A stretch of DNA of 64,000 nt from Acidimicrobiia bacterium (GCA_026002975.1 BPGJ01000003.1:1-64000); one strand, 5' to 3'. Positions 49,438-58,372 are shown, counted from the stretch's first letter. The notes: a model not told the origin generated them from the sequence alone. Made by a program: numbers and translations.

Positions 49438-50508
49438 TCACGCGCCAGCCGAGCTGAGGACCGCTTCCACCTCGGCGGGCTGGAGGGGCAGGGTCACTAC
49501 CTCGCCCCGGTCGGCCGACAGGTCCGCTGCCAGGTATATCTCCATCGTTTGGCGGGCTAGACGAGGATCCACCATCACCGGTCGGTCGTAGGCGACCGCT
49601 TCGAGGAAGTGAATGGTCTCCCGCTCCATGGGGCCGGCATAGACGTGGTCGACGTACTCGCCGGGCATGGTCGACAGGGGGAACTCCACTCCTCGCGACG
49701 TCGTGTTGAGGACGATGTCCTTGTGGCTGGCGTCCATCAGGAGGGCACCATCGGTGCCGATCACCTCGATCCAGGTGGTGGAGAAGTTCGGATACCCGAG
49801 GGGCAGGGACCAGCCTGCACCGATCGTCACCACCACCCCGTCGTCCATGGTGACCACGATGATCTGGGTGTCAGGCACCCCCTGGTCCTTCTTGATCCCG
49901 TAGGCCACCTGGGAGTAGACCCGCACGGGTCGGCGAGGCTCCAACAGCCACATGGCGAAGTCGATGTCGTGGGTGGCTTCCATGGCAGCCGGGGACAAGC
50001 GGATGCGATCGCTGATCTTCTTTCCGAGCTGACGGGTGATGTGGCGGGACACCAGCACGCTGACCGGCTCCCCGATGGTGCCTTCCCTCAGGCTCTTCTT
50101 GGCGAAGGCCTGCTTCGAGTTGAAACGCTGGGAGTACCCGATCGTGAACTTCAGTCCTTTGGACTCGGCGATCTCGATCAGCTCGTCGGCCTCGTCGAGG
50201 GTCAGGGCCATCGGCTTTTCGAGGAGTACGTGCTTGCCTGCCTCGAGGGCGGCCTTGGTCATCGGGTAGTGGGTGGTTTCGGGGGTGGCGGAGATCATCA
50301 CCGCCTGGATGTCGGGATTGGCGACCAGCTCCTCCCAGTTGGTGGTGGCCGTCGCCGGATGAACCTGGTCGGCCACCTCCTGGAGGCGTTCCGGCCGGAT
50401 CTCGGCGATGTGGAGTTCACCGACCAGGGGGCTGTTGGCGCAGGCGATCGCTCTGATACCGCCACACCATCCGGTGCCGATGATTCCGACGCTGAGGGGT
50501 TCGCTCAT
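49438..50508 (-). CDS. Gfo/Idh/MocA-family oxidoreductase 2
   Basis: 356 aa. N-terminal VGIIGTGWCGGIRAIACANS, EKP motif LLEKPMALTLDEA, and THDIDFAMWLL in the substrate domain. SD AAAGGAGCAG. 13 nt after the third family member; the pair may form a heteromer or act sequentially on a sugar or polyol. Followed by the hairpin at 49388. Confidence 0.87.
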   Translation of the reverse strand: MSEPLSVGIIGTGWCGGIRAIACANSPLVGELHIAEIRPERLQEVADQVHPATATTNWEELVANPDIQAVMISATPETTHYPMTKAALEAGKHVLLEKPMALTLDEADELIEIAESKGLKFTIGYSQRFNSKQAFAKKSLREGTIGEPVSVLVSRHITRQLGKKISDRIRLSPAAMEATHDIDFAMWLLEPRRPVRVYSQVAYGIKKDQGVPDTQIIVVTMDDGVVVTIGAGWSLPLGYPNFSTTWIEVIGTDGALLMDASHKDIVLNTTSRGVEFPLSTMPGEYVDHVYAGPMERETIHFLEAVAYDRPVMVDPRLARQTMEIYLAADLSADRGEVVTLPLQPAEVEAVLSSAGA

Positions 50509-50521
50509 CTCGCTGCTCCTT

Positions 50522-51634
50522 TCACTCGACTAGTTCTTCCGGTTCGATGGGAAGCTCGACCGGTCGCCCACGTCGGGCCGAGAGATCCATCGCCATGGTG
50601 AGGAGAAGGTTTCGGTGGCCGTCGTGGGCGGTGGCGTGCGGCGTGGGGATCCCCGTGCTGATCCGGCTGAACCAGGAGATGGTCTCGGTCCGCATCGGGC
50701 CCCACAGCAGTCCGCCCGCCACGTCGCCGGGCGGATAGCTGCCGATGAAGTCGACGTGTCGCGCCTCGGCCGGCGCGTATCCCTTGGACGTGTACCCGGC
50801 TCCTTGGGGCAGCTCGGAGGCGACGATGGTGTCCCTGTGGGTGTCCTCGATGTCGATCACGCCCTTGGTGCCCACGATCCCCACCTCCAGGCCGTACACC
50901 GATCCCGGCCAGACGGTAGGAAGGGCCCACGAGATGTTCATGGACCACAGGGTGCCGTCGTCCATGGTGAACAACCCGAGGGTGGCGTCCTTGGTGCCCA
51001 GCTCCCCGAGGGCGACGTCCACCGACCGCGCGTACACCTCGGCGGGGTTCTTGCCCTCCATCAGCCACATGCAGAGATCCAGGCTGTGGGTTCCCGACAC
51101 CACCATGGGAGTCAGGTTGGACCGTTGATCGGTCTTCCGCAGGGTCGCGATCGGCACCATCCGATTCATGAAGGCCCGGGTGACCACGGTGGTCACCTCG
51201 CCGATCACACCGTCGACGATCTTCTGCTTGGCGGTGAGGAAACGCCGCCGGAAGCGCTGGGTGTAGCCGATGACCGCATCGATCCCCTTCTCGTCGAGGC
51301 GGTCGAGCACCCGCTTGGACTCAACCGGGTCGGTGGCCAGGGGCTTTTCGATCATCATCGGGACCCCGAGATCGGCTGCGGCCAGGATGGGTTCCACGTG
51401 CTCGTTCTCGGCGGTCGCAACGATCACCGCATTCACCTCGGGTCGGGACAGCAGCCGATCGAGGTCGTCGGTGACGAACTCGGCCTTGGTGTCCTCTCCG
51501 AGGCTCTTGGCGGTGTCGAGGTCCACGTCACAGAGCCCCAGCCAGTCCACAGCAGGGAACTCCCTGGCCAGCTGTGCTCGGATGCGGCCGATCGTCCCGC
51601 ACCCGATGACCGCCAGTCCTATCCGCTCAGGCAT
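50522..51634 (-). CDS. Gfo/Idh/MocA-family oxidoreductase 3
   Basis: 370 aa from ATG 51634. N-terminal GLAVIGCGTIGRIRAQLA, EKP motif MIEKPLATDPVES, GYTQRFRRRF and SGTHSLDLCMWLMEG. ~Half of the aligned positions agree by eye with Gfo/Idh protein 2, suggesting duplication. Its start overlaps the end of ACMSD-like amidohydrolase 2 by 8 nt, so one operon: amidohydrolase 2, Gfo/Idh 3, Gfo/Idh 2. Confidence 0.87.
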   Translation of the reverse strand: MPERIGLAVIGCGTIGRIRAQLAREFPAVDWLGLCDVDLDTAKSLGEDTKAEFVTDDLDRLLSRPEVNAVIVATAENEHVEPILAAADLGVPMMIEKPLATDPVESKRVLDRLDEKGIDAVIGYTQRFRRRFLTAKQKIVDGVIGEVTTVVTRAFMNRMVPIATLRKTDQRSNLTPMVVSGTHSLDLCMWLMEGKNPAEVYARSVDVALGELGTKDATLGLFTMDDGTLWSMNISWALPTVWPGSVYGLEVGIVGTKGVIDIEDTHRDTIVASELPQGAGYTSKGYAPAEARHVDFIGSYPPGDVAGGLLWGPMRTETISWFSRISTGIPTPHATAHDGHRNLLLTMAMDLSARRGRPVELPIEPEELVE

Positions 51635-52628
51635 CGGATCCTCCCCCCAGTCCCAGCAGGCGAGCTGCGTTCCCACCTGCGATAGCCGCCTTCTCCTCCT
51701 CGGTCAGCCCCGGCACCCGATCGATCAACCCGAGGGGGTCCTGCTCGCCCATGTCGTACGGATAGTCCGTGCCGAGGAGTACGTGGTCTGCCCCGTACCG
51801 ATCGACCAGGAACCGAACCTGATCGGGCTCGAAGACCATCGTGTCGAAGTAGAAACGCTTGAGATACTCGCCGGGTAGAGAAGGCAGTCCTTCCCTGACG
51901 TCCTCGCGAGCTCGGTAGGCGTGGTCCATCCGGCCCGGATAAGCGGGTAGGTATCCGCCGCCATGAGCCACCACGATCTTCAGTGCCGGGTGGTCCTCCA
52001 TCACTCCCCCGAAGATCAGGTTGGCGATCGCCAGGGTGTTCTCCAGCGGATGCCCCAGGATGTTGATGAAGTAGTGGTGTCGGAACCGCTCGGGCTGGGT
52101 GAATCCGACCGGGTGGACGAACACCAGGACGTCCAGCTCTTCGACGGCGGCCCAGAATGGCCGCAGCCGGGAGGACGACAGCTCCTCCCCTTCCACATTG
52201 GTGGCGATCTCCACTCCTCGGAAACCGAGCTGGTCTACGCAGCGCCTCAGTTCGGCCACCGCCAGGTCGGTGTGTTGGAGCGGAACGGTGCCCAGCCCCA
52301 CGAAACGGTCGGGATGTCCGGCCACGAACTCGGCCAGGTCGTCGTTGACGATCCGCGACACCTCGGCCCCCAGTTCCGGCTCCGCCCAGTAGAAGGTCTG
52401 GTACGGAGCCACCGACACCGCCTGGACGTCGACCCCCATCCGATCCATGTCGGCGAGCCTCTCTTCGACCGATTCCATCTTGGGTTTGATGGTCTCGAGC
52501 TGGCGGCGATTCACCTGGAGGGTCAGCTCGTTGCCGATCGACAACGGGGCCTTGCCTACCTTCTGGGCCTCCTCCCTCATCATCTCGCCCGCCTGGCGGC
52601 ACTCCCGGTGACAGTGGATGTCGATCAC
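51627..52628 (-). CDS. ACMSD-like amidohydrolase 2
   Basis: 333 aa from GTG 52628 (VIDIHCHRE; H5 and H7). Other ligands: His in VFVHPVGFTQPERF, His in IVVAHGGGYLPAYP, Asp in GTDYPYDMGEQDPLG. A longer reading from TTG 52697 is possible but gives a poor N-terminus. An insertion after the first motif (about residues 8-60) distinguishes it and amidohydrolase 3 from amidohydrolase 1. Divergent from the EamA transporter across a second-motif site. Confidence 0.85.
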   Translation of the reverse strand: MIDIHCHRECRQAGEMMREEAQKVGKAPLSIGNELTLQVNRRQLETIKPKMESVEERLADMDRMGVDVQAVSVAPYQTFYWAEPELGAEVSRIVNDDLAEFVAGHPDRFVGLGTVPLQHTDLAVAELRRCVDQLGFRGVEIATNVEGEELSSSRLRPFWAAVEELDVLVFVHPVGFTQPERFRHHYFINILGHPLENTLAIANLIFGGVMEDHPALKIVVAHGGGYLPAYPGRMDHAYRAREDVREGLPSLPGEYLKRFYFDTMVFEPDQVRFLVDRYGADHVLLGTDYPYDMGEQDPLGLIDRVPGLTEEEKAAIAGGNAARLLGLGGGSDA

Positions 52629-52727
52629 CTTTCCCCGGACCCGCCGACCCGCCGACCCGCCCGGCTGGCCTGACCTGGGGGCACAACTGAACAACACTGC
52701 GTGTTCCTCCTCTGACGACCGAGGAGC

Positions 52728-52748
52728 ATCCTACAGGATATAGGATTC
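52728..52748. promoter_or_regulatory. Second-motif site (tandem ATCCTACAGGATATAGGAT)
   Basis: ATCCTACAGGAT (52728-52739, near-perfect palindrome) overlaps TACAGGATATAGGATTC (52732-52748). TAGGAT at 52741-52746 is 7 nt before the EamA ATG; TAGGAT on the minus strand (52733-52728) can serve the amidohydrolase. Confidence 0.6.
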
Positions 52749-52753
52749 CCCGG

Positions 52754-53692
52754 ATGCTGGGCGCAGACGAAACGGGGGGAGGGGCCGACGGTCGAGCCTA
52801 TCTGCTCCTGACCATCGTGATCCTGAGCCTCGGGATCAACTGGCCGATCCTCGCCATGGGCCTCGGCTATGTCTCGCCCGCCTGGATGACCGTGTTTCGA
52901 CTGGCATCGGCGACCCTGGTGGTGTCGTTGTTCAACGCGGTCACCGGTCGCCTGCGGCTCCCCGCCCGCGGAGACCTTCCCATGGTCCTGTCGGTCGGAT
53001 TGGTCCGGTTGGCGTTCGTCTACTACATCGTGCTGGTTGCCCTCCAGTTCGTCCCACCCGGCAGGTCGTCGGTGTTGGTGTGGACCTCCAGCTTGTGGAC
53101 GGTCCCGATGGCCTGGATCTTCCTCAGGGAACGGATGACAGGGCTGCGATGGGCCGGCCTGGCGGTGGGTATAGGAGGGATCGTGGTGTTGGTGGGTCCC
53201 GCCCGGTTGGTGGGACCCGACTCGTTGCTCGGACACACCCTGCTGTTGGTGGCGGCAGTGGCCAATGCCGCGGTGGCGGTCCACATCCGGGCTCACAGGT
53301 GGCACGGGTCCCCACTCGACCTGCTTCCCTGGCAGCTTTGGGTGGCGCTGGCGCCGGTGGCGGCGGGGACCCTCCTGCTGGAAGGTCCCCCGGCCTCTTC
53401 GTGGGACCCCACCTTCGGGCTGATCGTCGCCTACCAGGGGATCTTCGCCACCGCCCTCGCCCTGTGGGCCCAGGTCTCCGTGCTGAGGCGGCTGCCGGCA
53501 GTGTCGACCAACCTGTCGCTGATGGCGGTCCCGGTAGTGGGACTGCTGTCTTCGGCGGTGATCGCCGGAGAGGAGATCACCGCCGGCGTCCTAACCGCGA
53601 TGGCCCTCATCGGGACCGGGGTCGGGCTCAACCTGCTCGCCGATGCCAGAGAGCGGGCTACTGCGAGGACCCAGCCGCTCCTTCCCGATTGA
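52754..53692 (+). CDS. EamA/DMT-superfamily transporter
   Basis: 312 aa, about ten hydrophobic segments in two EamA repeats: LGINWPILAMGLGYVSPAWM and RSSVLVWTSSLWTVPMAWIF in the first, VAYQGIFATALALWAQVSVL and VVGLLSSAVIAGEEITAG in the second. Substrate unknown; many members export amino acids or metabolites. Leaderless start 7 nt after TAGGAT. Its end overlaps ACMSD-like amidohydrolase 3 by 35 nt (convergent). Confidence 0.87.
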   Translation: MLGADETGGGADGRAYLLLTIVILSLGINWPILAMGLGYVSPAWMTVFRLASATLVVSLFNAVTGRLRLPARGDLPMVLSVGLVRLAFVYYIVLVALQFVPPGRSSVLVWTSSLWTVPMAWIFLRERMTGLRWAGLAVGIGGIVVLVGPARLVGPDSLLGHTLLLVAAVANAAVAVHIRAHRWHGSPLDLLPWQLWVALAPVAAGTLLLEGPPASSWDPTFGLIVAYQGIFATALALWAQVSVLRRLPAVSTNLSLMAVPVVGLLSSAVIAGEEITAGVLTAMALIGTGVGLNLLADARERATARTQPLLPD

Positions 53693-54734
53693 GCCTGAAG
53701 AGCCTCTCGGCGTTGCCGCCGAGGATCAGATGCTTCTCCGAGTCGGTCAGGCGACAGGAAGCGACGAGCTGGAGCGGATCGGGGAGGCCCATGTCGAACG
53801 GGTAGTCGGTGCCCACGAGGACCCGGTCGGCCCCGTAGTCGGCGACCAGCCTCTCCACCATCCGGGGATCGAACACGGTGATGTCGAAGTGGAGACGCCT
53901 CAGGTACTCCGACGGGAGGCGGTCGATGTGTTGCCTCAGCTCGGGTCGATGCCGGAAGGCGTGATCGGTGCGCGCCGCGTAGAAGGGCAGGTAGCCGCCG
54001 CCGTGCACCACCAGCATCTCGAGCCCCGGGTGGCGTTCGAACACGCCGCCCAGGATCATGCGGGTGACCGCCACCGTGGAGGAGAGGGGCATCCCGATCA
54101 CGTTGACCAGGTAGTAGTCGGTCAACCTGCGGGCCTCGGTGAACCCGGCAGGGTGGAGGATCACCACCAGCCGGTTCTCCTCGAGGGCCTCCCACAGAGG
54201 TTCGAACCGAGGGTCGTCCAGATCGACCCCGTTCACGTCGGCGCCGATCTCGACGGCCGGGAAGCCCAGATCCTGAGCGACCCGCCGTGCTTCCTTTGCG
54301 GCCGCGGCGGGATGGGCCATGGGAAGCGTGCCGACCCCCACGAACCTCCGCGGTCGGCTAGCCACCAACCCGGCGATGGCGTCATTCTGCTCCGCGGCGG
54401 CTCGGGGCGAGAGCGTCTCGTCGGCCCAGTAGAAGTATTGGAGGGGCGAGATCGCCACCAGCTGGACGTCCACCCCCATGGCGTCCATGTCCGCGACCCG
54501 GTGGTCCGGATCGACGAACTTGGCGGCCGCCTCCCGGTAGAACGCCTGGTTCAGCTTCTTGGAGGTGTCCGAGGAATAGAAGGTCCGTGGATCGTCCTCC
54601 GGCCGGAAGTGCGGTCGCACGAGCTCGGCGACCGAGTCGACCACCGTGTGGCTGTGGACGTCCACTACCGGTACCGGCGGTTTCACCGCCTCGGTTGGTT
54701 TCCAACTCTCGACCCAGCTCCGTGGATCGGTCAT
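53658..54734 (-). CDS. ACMSD-like amidohydrolase 3
   Basis: 358 aa. Metal residues H27 and H29 in PVVDVHSHTVVDS, His in VILHPAGFTEARR, His in VVHGGGYLPFYAAR, Asp in GTDYPFDMGLPDPLQ. Very like amidohydrolase 2, including DMDAMGVDVQLVAISP. ATG overlaps the FAH-family stop (ATGA). FAH-type hydrolase plus ACMSD-like decarboxylase is a logical pair for meta-cleavage or acylpyruvate-type intermediates (inference). Confidence 0.86.
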   Translation of the reverse strand: MTDPRSWVESWKPTEAVKPPVPVVDVHSHTVVDSVAELVRPHFRPEDDPRTFYSSDTSKKLNQAFYREAAAKFVDPDHRVADMDAMGVDVQLVAISPLQYFYWADETLSPRAAAEQNDAIAGLVASRPRRFVGVGTLPMAHPAAAAKEARRVAQDLGFPAVEIGADVNGVDLDDPRFEPLWEALEENRLVVILHPAGFTEARRLTDYYLVNVIGMPLSSTVAVTRMILGGVFERHPGLEMLVVHGGGYLPFYAARTDHAFRHRPELRQHIDRLPSEYLRRLHFDITVFDPRMVERLVADYGADRVLVGTDYPFDMGLPDPLQLVASCRLTDSEKHLILGGNAERLFRLNREGAAGSSQ

Positions 54735-55597
54735 GGTGTCACCGGATTTCGTAGGGTGCCTATTCCTTCGATCGATACCTCCACCACGTCCCCGGGTTGG
54801 AGGTATCGGGGCGGGTCGAAGCCTATACCCACCCCCTCCGGAGTCCCGGTGGCGATCACATCCCCAGGTTCCAACGTAATCACCTCCGACAGGGTCGAGA
54901 TCAGAACGTCTATACCGAATATCAACTCCGCGATGCGGGCTCTCTGGCGGACCTCCCCATTGACCCGGGTCTCCAGAAAGCGGTCTTCGATGTCGGGCAG
55001 CTCGTCGACCGTCACTATGGCAGGACCCATCGGACAGAACGTGTCGGGGCTCTTCCCCACGAACCACTGGACGTGCCGCTTCTGCAGGTCCCGGGCGGTG
55101 ACGTCGTTGACGATGGTCCATCCGAACACCACCGACCGGGCTTGCTCCACCGTGACTCGGCGGCACCTCCGGCCGATCACCACGCCCAGCTCTCCTTCGT
55201 AGTCGGTGGTCCCCGTCGGGTCGTTGGACAGCACGATCGGATCCTCTGGCCCTACCACCGAAGTGGCGGCCTTGGTGAAGATCACCGGGTGAGAAGGGAG
55301 CGTCTCCTTCTCGGAGGCATCGAACCCCGAGCGCGAGAACTCCTGGGCGTGGGCCCGGTAGTTGCGGCCCACCGCCATGACGTTCTTCGGGGGTCGGAGC
55401 GGTGCGGAGATGCGGACCTCTCCGAGGGCTCTCCGAGGCGCCCGGTCGGTCGCGTCGACGACGGCTGCCGGGTCGAAGCTCTCGATCAGCTCCACCATGT
55501 CCGCCGGCAGACCCGCGGCGGTCAGATCGGCCACCCCGTCGTCGAGCAGGGCACCCACCCTCCTGCGATCGTCTGCGATGAAAGTCACCAGCTGCAT
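54731..55597 (-). CDS. Fumarylacetoacetate-hydrolase-family protein
   Basis: 288 aa. Core landmarks KNVMAVGRNYRAHAQEF, DYEGELGVVIG (metal Glu), NDVTARDLQKRHVQWFVGKS, GPAIVTVDELPD, LEPGDVIATGTPEGVG. Members hydrolyse acylpyruvates or tautomerise/decarboxylate meta-cleavage products. MQLVTF at 55597 chosen because TAGCCT (minus, 55610-55605) lies 7 nt upstream; a longer start at 55627 would run into the divergent regulatory region. Confidence 0.88.
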   Translation of the reverse strand: MQLVTFIADDRRRVGALLDDGVADLTAAGLPADMVELIESFDPAAVVDATDRAPRRALGEVRISAPLRPPKNVMAVGRNYRAHAQEFSRSGFDASEKETLPSHPVIFTKAATSVVGPEDPIVLSNDPTGTTDYEGELGVVIGRRCRRVTVEQARSVVFGWTIVNDVTARDLQKRHVQWFVGKSPDTFCPMGPAIVTVDELPDIEDRFLETRVNGEVRQRARIAELIFGIDVLISTLSEVITLEPGDVIATGTPEGVGIGFDPPRYLQPGDVVEVSIEGIGTLRNPVTP

Positions 55598-55602
55598 CCC
55601 GA

Positions 55603-55626
55603 TGAGGCTAGATCGTGCAGAATGCA
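55603..55626. promoter_or_regulatory. Second-motif-like site and GCAGAATGCA element
   Basis: Minus strand TGCACGATCTAGCCTCA (55619-55603) shares the first 8 bases TGCACGAT with the 38640 site and contains the FAH -10 box TAGCCT. GCAGAATGCA (55617-55626) is identical to 46690-46699. Confidence 0.4.
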
Positions 55627-55673
55627 TGACGGGAATCCGGATGTCGGGGACGCATGCCTAAGCTCCCGGCCTC

Positions 55674-57374
55674 ATGCCGGCCGACCTACTGGTGGTGGGA
55701 GGATCCCCGTCTGGGCTGTCGGTGGCTTTCGAAGCCGAACGTGCCGGGGTGGAATCCGTCCTGGTGGTGGTACCCACCGAAACAGGTCTGCTGATACCCA
55801 CCCGCCGCATGCCCCGCCACCGCTTCGGGATAATCCAGACCGGGCCGCTGCGCCTGGCGGGCCCGCGCCCAGGAGGGGTCGTCGTCGAGACCGACACCGA
55901 CAGCTTCGGCGCCAAGGCCTGTGTGGTGGACCTGACCGGCCGCCCCGCGGGCGGGGAGGTGCCGCTACCGGTAGCCCCGTCGGTGGCCGACAGAGTGCAC
56001 ACCAGGGTGGATTTCGACGGTGCCGACCAGGACGTGCTGGTGGTGGGAGGAGGGGAGGCTGCGGTCGTGACGACCGTCGGTCTGGTAGAGGGCAAGGCCC
56101 GGGTGGTGCTCTGCTTCCGAGGCAGGTCGGAGGAGCTGTCGCTGGTCTCACGCCAGCTCCTCGAACAGCTCGAGGTGGGCCAGGAGGCCACCATCCTGTG
56201 GCGGAGCGCTCCCGACGAGATCGTCGACGTGGGCGGTTACCCGATGGCGCTGTTCGGTGACCGCCGCACACCCGACCTCCAGTTCGACCACGTGGTGTTC
56301 GTCGACGACGGGGCGGAGGCGCCGGTGGAGCGGCTGGAAAGGGGTCCGGGGGTGTTCGTGATCGGCGGATCCGATGGTCTCAGGCCGTCGGAGGCATGGC
56401 CCACGATCCGGCGGGAGGCGTTCGCTCATCTACCGGCGGTGGAGGTCCGCGCCCCGGTGGAGGTCACCGCCGAGAGGGTCCACGAGCTTCGCGCCCAGTA
56501 CTACAACGCGACCATCACCTCCTTCGACACGGCGCACAACGAACTCTGGCGGATTCGTATCCGGCCCGACCGTCTGGGCGTGGCCCACCGTGCCGGACAG
56601 TACTGCACGCTGGGTCTCGGATACTGGGAGCCGAGGGCCGACGAGGCGGTGGATCCCGACATCGAACGTAAGTGGGACAAACTGATCCGGCGCTCTTACT
56701 CCATATCCAGCCCGATCTTCGATGCCAGGGGCTACCTGGTCGACCATTCCGAGATGGACGAGATCGAGCTCTACATCGTCTGGGTGAGGGCCGACGCCGA
56801 CAAGGTCCCGGCCCTCACCCCGAGGCTGGCAGCCAAACAGGCGGGCGACCGGATCTACCTGGGACCCAAGGTCGCCGGGAGATACACCCTGGACCCCGTG
56901 GACGACCCGTACGCCCCCGTCTTGTTCTGCGCCACCGGCACCGGTGAGGCGCCTCACAACGCGATGATCGTCGAGCTGCTGAGAAAGGGCCACGCCGGCC
57001 CGATCGTCTCGGCGGTCTCGGTCCGGTATTGGACCGACCTGGCCTATCTGGACGAGCATCGCAGACTCGAACGGCGGTTCCCCAACTACCGGTACCTCCC
57101 CCGGCCCACTCGGGAACCCGACATCCCCAAGCGGTACCTGCAGGACCTCCTCGTCGACGGAACCCTGGAGGAGGCCCTCGGAGGTGAACTGGATCCGAGC
57201 CGGACCCACGTGTTCCTGTGTGGAAACCCGGCCATGATCGGCTTGCCGTCCTGGGAGGGAGACCAACCCACCTTCCCCGAGCCGGTCGGGATGGCCCAAC
57301 TCCTCCACCAGCGGGGTTTCACCCTCGATCGTCGGGGGGTGGTGGGGAACGTCCACTACGAGGAGTACTGGTAG
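55674..57374 (+). CDS. Fused TrxR-like flavoprotein/ferredoxin-NADP reductase-like protein
   Basis: 566 aa. Residues ~1-265 form a thioredoxin-reductase-like two-dinucleotide domain (VVGGSPSGLSVAFEAE at 7-22; VLVVGGGEAAVVTTVGL at 121-137) but lack the CxxC redox pair. Residues ~275-566 are an Fpr/FNR-like reductase: flavin motif RRSYSISSPI (339-348) and NADP motif FCATGTGEAPHNAM (418-431). Such a fusion could shuttle NADPH electrons to a ferredoxin or monooxygenase; no ferredoxin gene is nearby. ATG with no SD; TAAGCT lies 9 nt upstream. The next gene is convergent. Confidence 0.75.
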   Translation: MPADLLVVGGSPSGLSVAFEAERAGVESVLVVVPTETGLLIPTRRMPRHRFGIIQTGPLRLAGPRPGGVVVETDTDSFGAKACVVDLTGRPAGGEVPLPVAPSVADRVHTRVDFDGADQDVLVVGGGEAAVVTTVGLVEGKARVVLCFRGRSEELSLVSRQLLEQLEVGQEATILWRSAPDEIVDVGGYPMALFGDRRTPDLQFDHVVFVDDGAEAPVERLERGPGVFVIGGSDGLRPSEAWPTIRREAFAHLPAVEVRAPVEVTAERVHELRAQYYNATITSFDTAHNELWRIRIRPDRLGVAHRAGQYCTLGLGYWEPRADEAVDPDIERKWDKLIRRSYSISSPIFDARGYLVDHSEMDEIELYIVWVRADADKVPALTPRLAAKQAGDRIYLGPKVAGRYTLDPVDDPYAPVLFCATGTGEAPHNAMIVELLRKGHAGPIVSAVSVRYWTDLAYLDEHRRLERRFPNYRYLPRPTREPDIPKRYLQDLLVDGTLEEALGGELDPSRTHVFLCGNPAMIGLPSWEGDQPTFPEPVGMAQLLHQRGFTLDRRGVVGNVHYEEYW

Positions 57375-57375
57375 G

Positions 57376-58272
57376 TCACCAGGTGACCTCGGTGCATCCC
57401 CGGTGGGTCTCGGGCTCCACCTGGAGGGTGGCGTGGTGGATTCCGTAGCGAGCATCGAGGAGCTCTCGAGCTCGGTCGAGGATCGGGTGGATGTCCATCC
57501 CTTCCCGGGTGACGATGTGGGCGGTGGCTACGTCCATCGACGAGGTGAGAGTCCAGACGTGCAGGTCGTGGACCTCGACGACTCCCTCGAGCGATTCGAG
57601 ATCGGCGCGGAGACGCAGCGGATCGACGTGGTCGGGTGCCGCCTGGATCAGGACCCGCAGGGCGCTCCGTCCGAGCTGCCAGGCCCGGGGCAGGATGAAC
57701 AGTCCCACGCCTGCTCCGACCAGGGCATCCACCCAGCTCCAGCCGGTGATGCGCACGATCAACCCGGCGCCCAGGGCGCCCACAGAACCGGCCAGATCCG
57801 CCACCACCTCCATGTGGGCTGCCTTCACCGTCAGGGCCTCGTCCGCTCCCGCCTGGAGGAGCCGGAATGACACCAGGTTCACCGCGAGTCCGGCGCCGGC
57901 GATCACGATCATGACGCCGGTCTGGATCTCGGCCGGATCTCGCAGGCGTTGAAAGGCTTCGAGCAGCACGTATCCCGCCACGGCTGCCAACAGCACCGCA
58001 TTGGCCAGGGCGGCCAGGATCTCCAGCCGGTAGAGGCCGAAGGTGCGGTGGTCGCCGGCCTCGGCCCGATCGGCCGCCGCGATGGCGGCCCAGGCCATGC
58101 CCAGACCCAGGGCGTCCGTCGCCATGTGCCCGGCGTCGGACAGGAGGGACAGCGACCCGGTGAGGATCCCACCCACTATCTCGACGACGGCGAACCCCGC
58201 CACCAGGACCAGCACCCAGCCCAGCCGCCCCCGATGCCGGGCAGCAGCGCGGGTGTGGTGTGAGTCTCCCAT
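57376..58272 (-). CDS. Cation diffusion facilitator (CzcD/ZitB-like)
   Basis: 298-aa Zn/Co/Cd efflux antiporter. Six hydrophobic segments; metal motifs LLSDAGHMATDALG and EVVADLAGSVGAL (HxxxD/DxxxD type), His-rich N-terminus SHHTRAAARH, and the C-terminal cytoplasmic domain with VHDLHVWTLTSSMDVATAHI. Divergent from the copper operon, forming a small metal-resistance segment. A TAACCT box lies about 9 nt before the ATG. Confidence 0.9.
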   Translation of the reverse strand: MGDSHHTRAAARHRGRLGWVLVLVAGFAVVEIVGGILTGSLSLLSDAGHMATDALGLGMAWAAIAAADRAEAGDHRTFGLYRLEILAALANAVLLAAVAGYVLLEAFQRLRDPAEIQTGVMIVIAGAGLAVNLVSFRLLQAGADEALTVKAAHMEVVADLAGSVGALGAGLIVRITGWSWVDALVGAGVGLFILPRAWQLGRSALRVLIQAAPDHVDPLRLRADLESLEGVVEVHDLHVWTLTSSMDVATAHIVTREGMDIHPILDRARELLDARYGIHHATLQVEPETHRGCTEVTW

Positions 58273-58349
58273 GTCGAAGCCAGGTTAGGAACGTGCCGTA
58301 CCGAGCAATCGTCGGGCGGACAGGCCGGAGCCATTTGACCGCTGACCCG

Positions 58350-58363
58350 ACCCCACCTGGGGT
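58350..58363. promoter_or_regulatory. CsoR-type operator
   Basis: ACCCCACCTGGGGT, five perfect base pairs around a 4-nt centre in a longer C/G-tract, just upstream of the -10 box of csoR. C/G-tract dyads of this kind are the known CsoR binding sites, so the operon is autorepressed and induced by Cu(I). Confidence 0.65.
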
Positions 58364-58372
58364 GGGTTCTGG

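Noticed and set aside
57374-57388. GGTCACCAGGTGACC as a terminator between the fusion flavoprotein and CDF genes
   Set aside because: Palindrome of 7 bp with a 1-nt centre inside the CDF coding end; too short a hairpin to claim.
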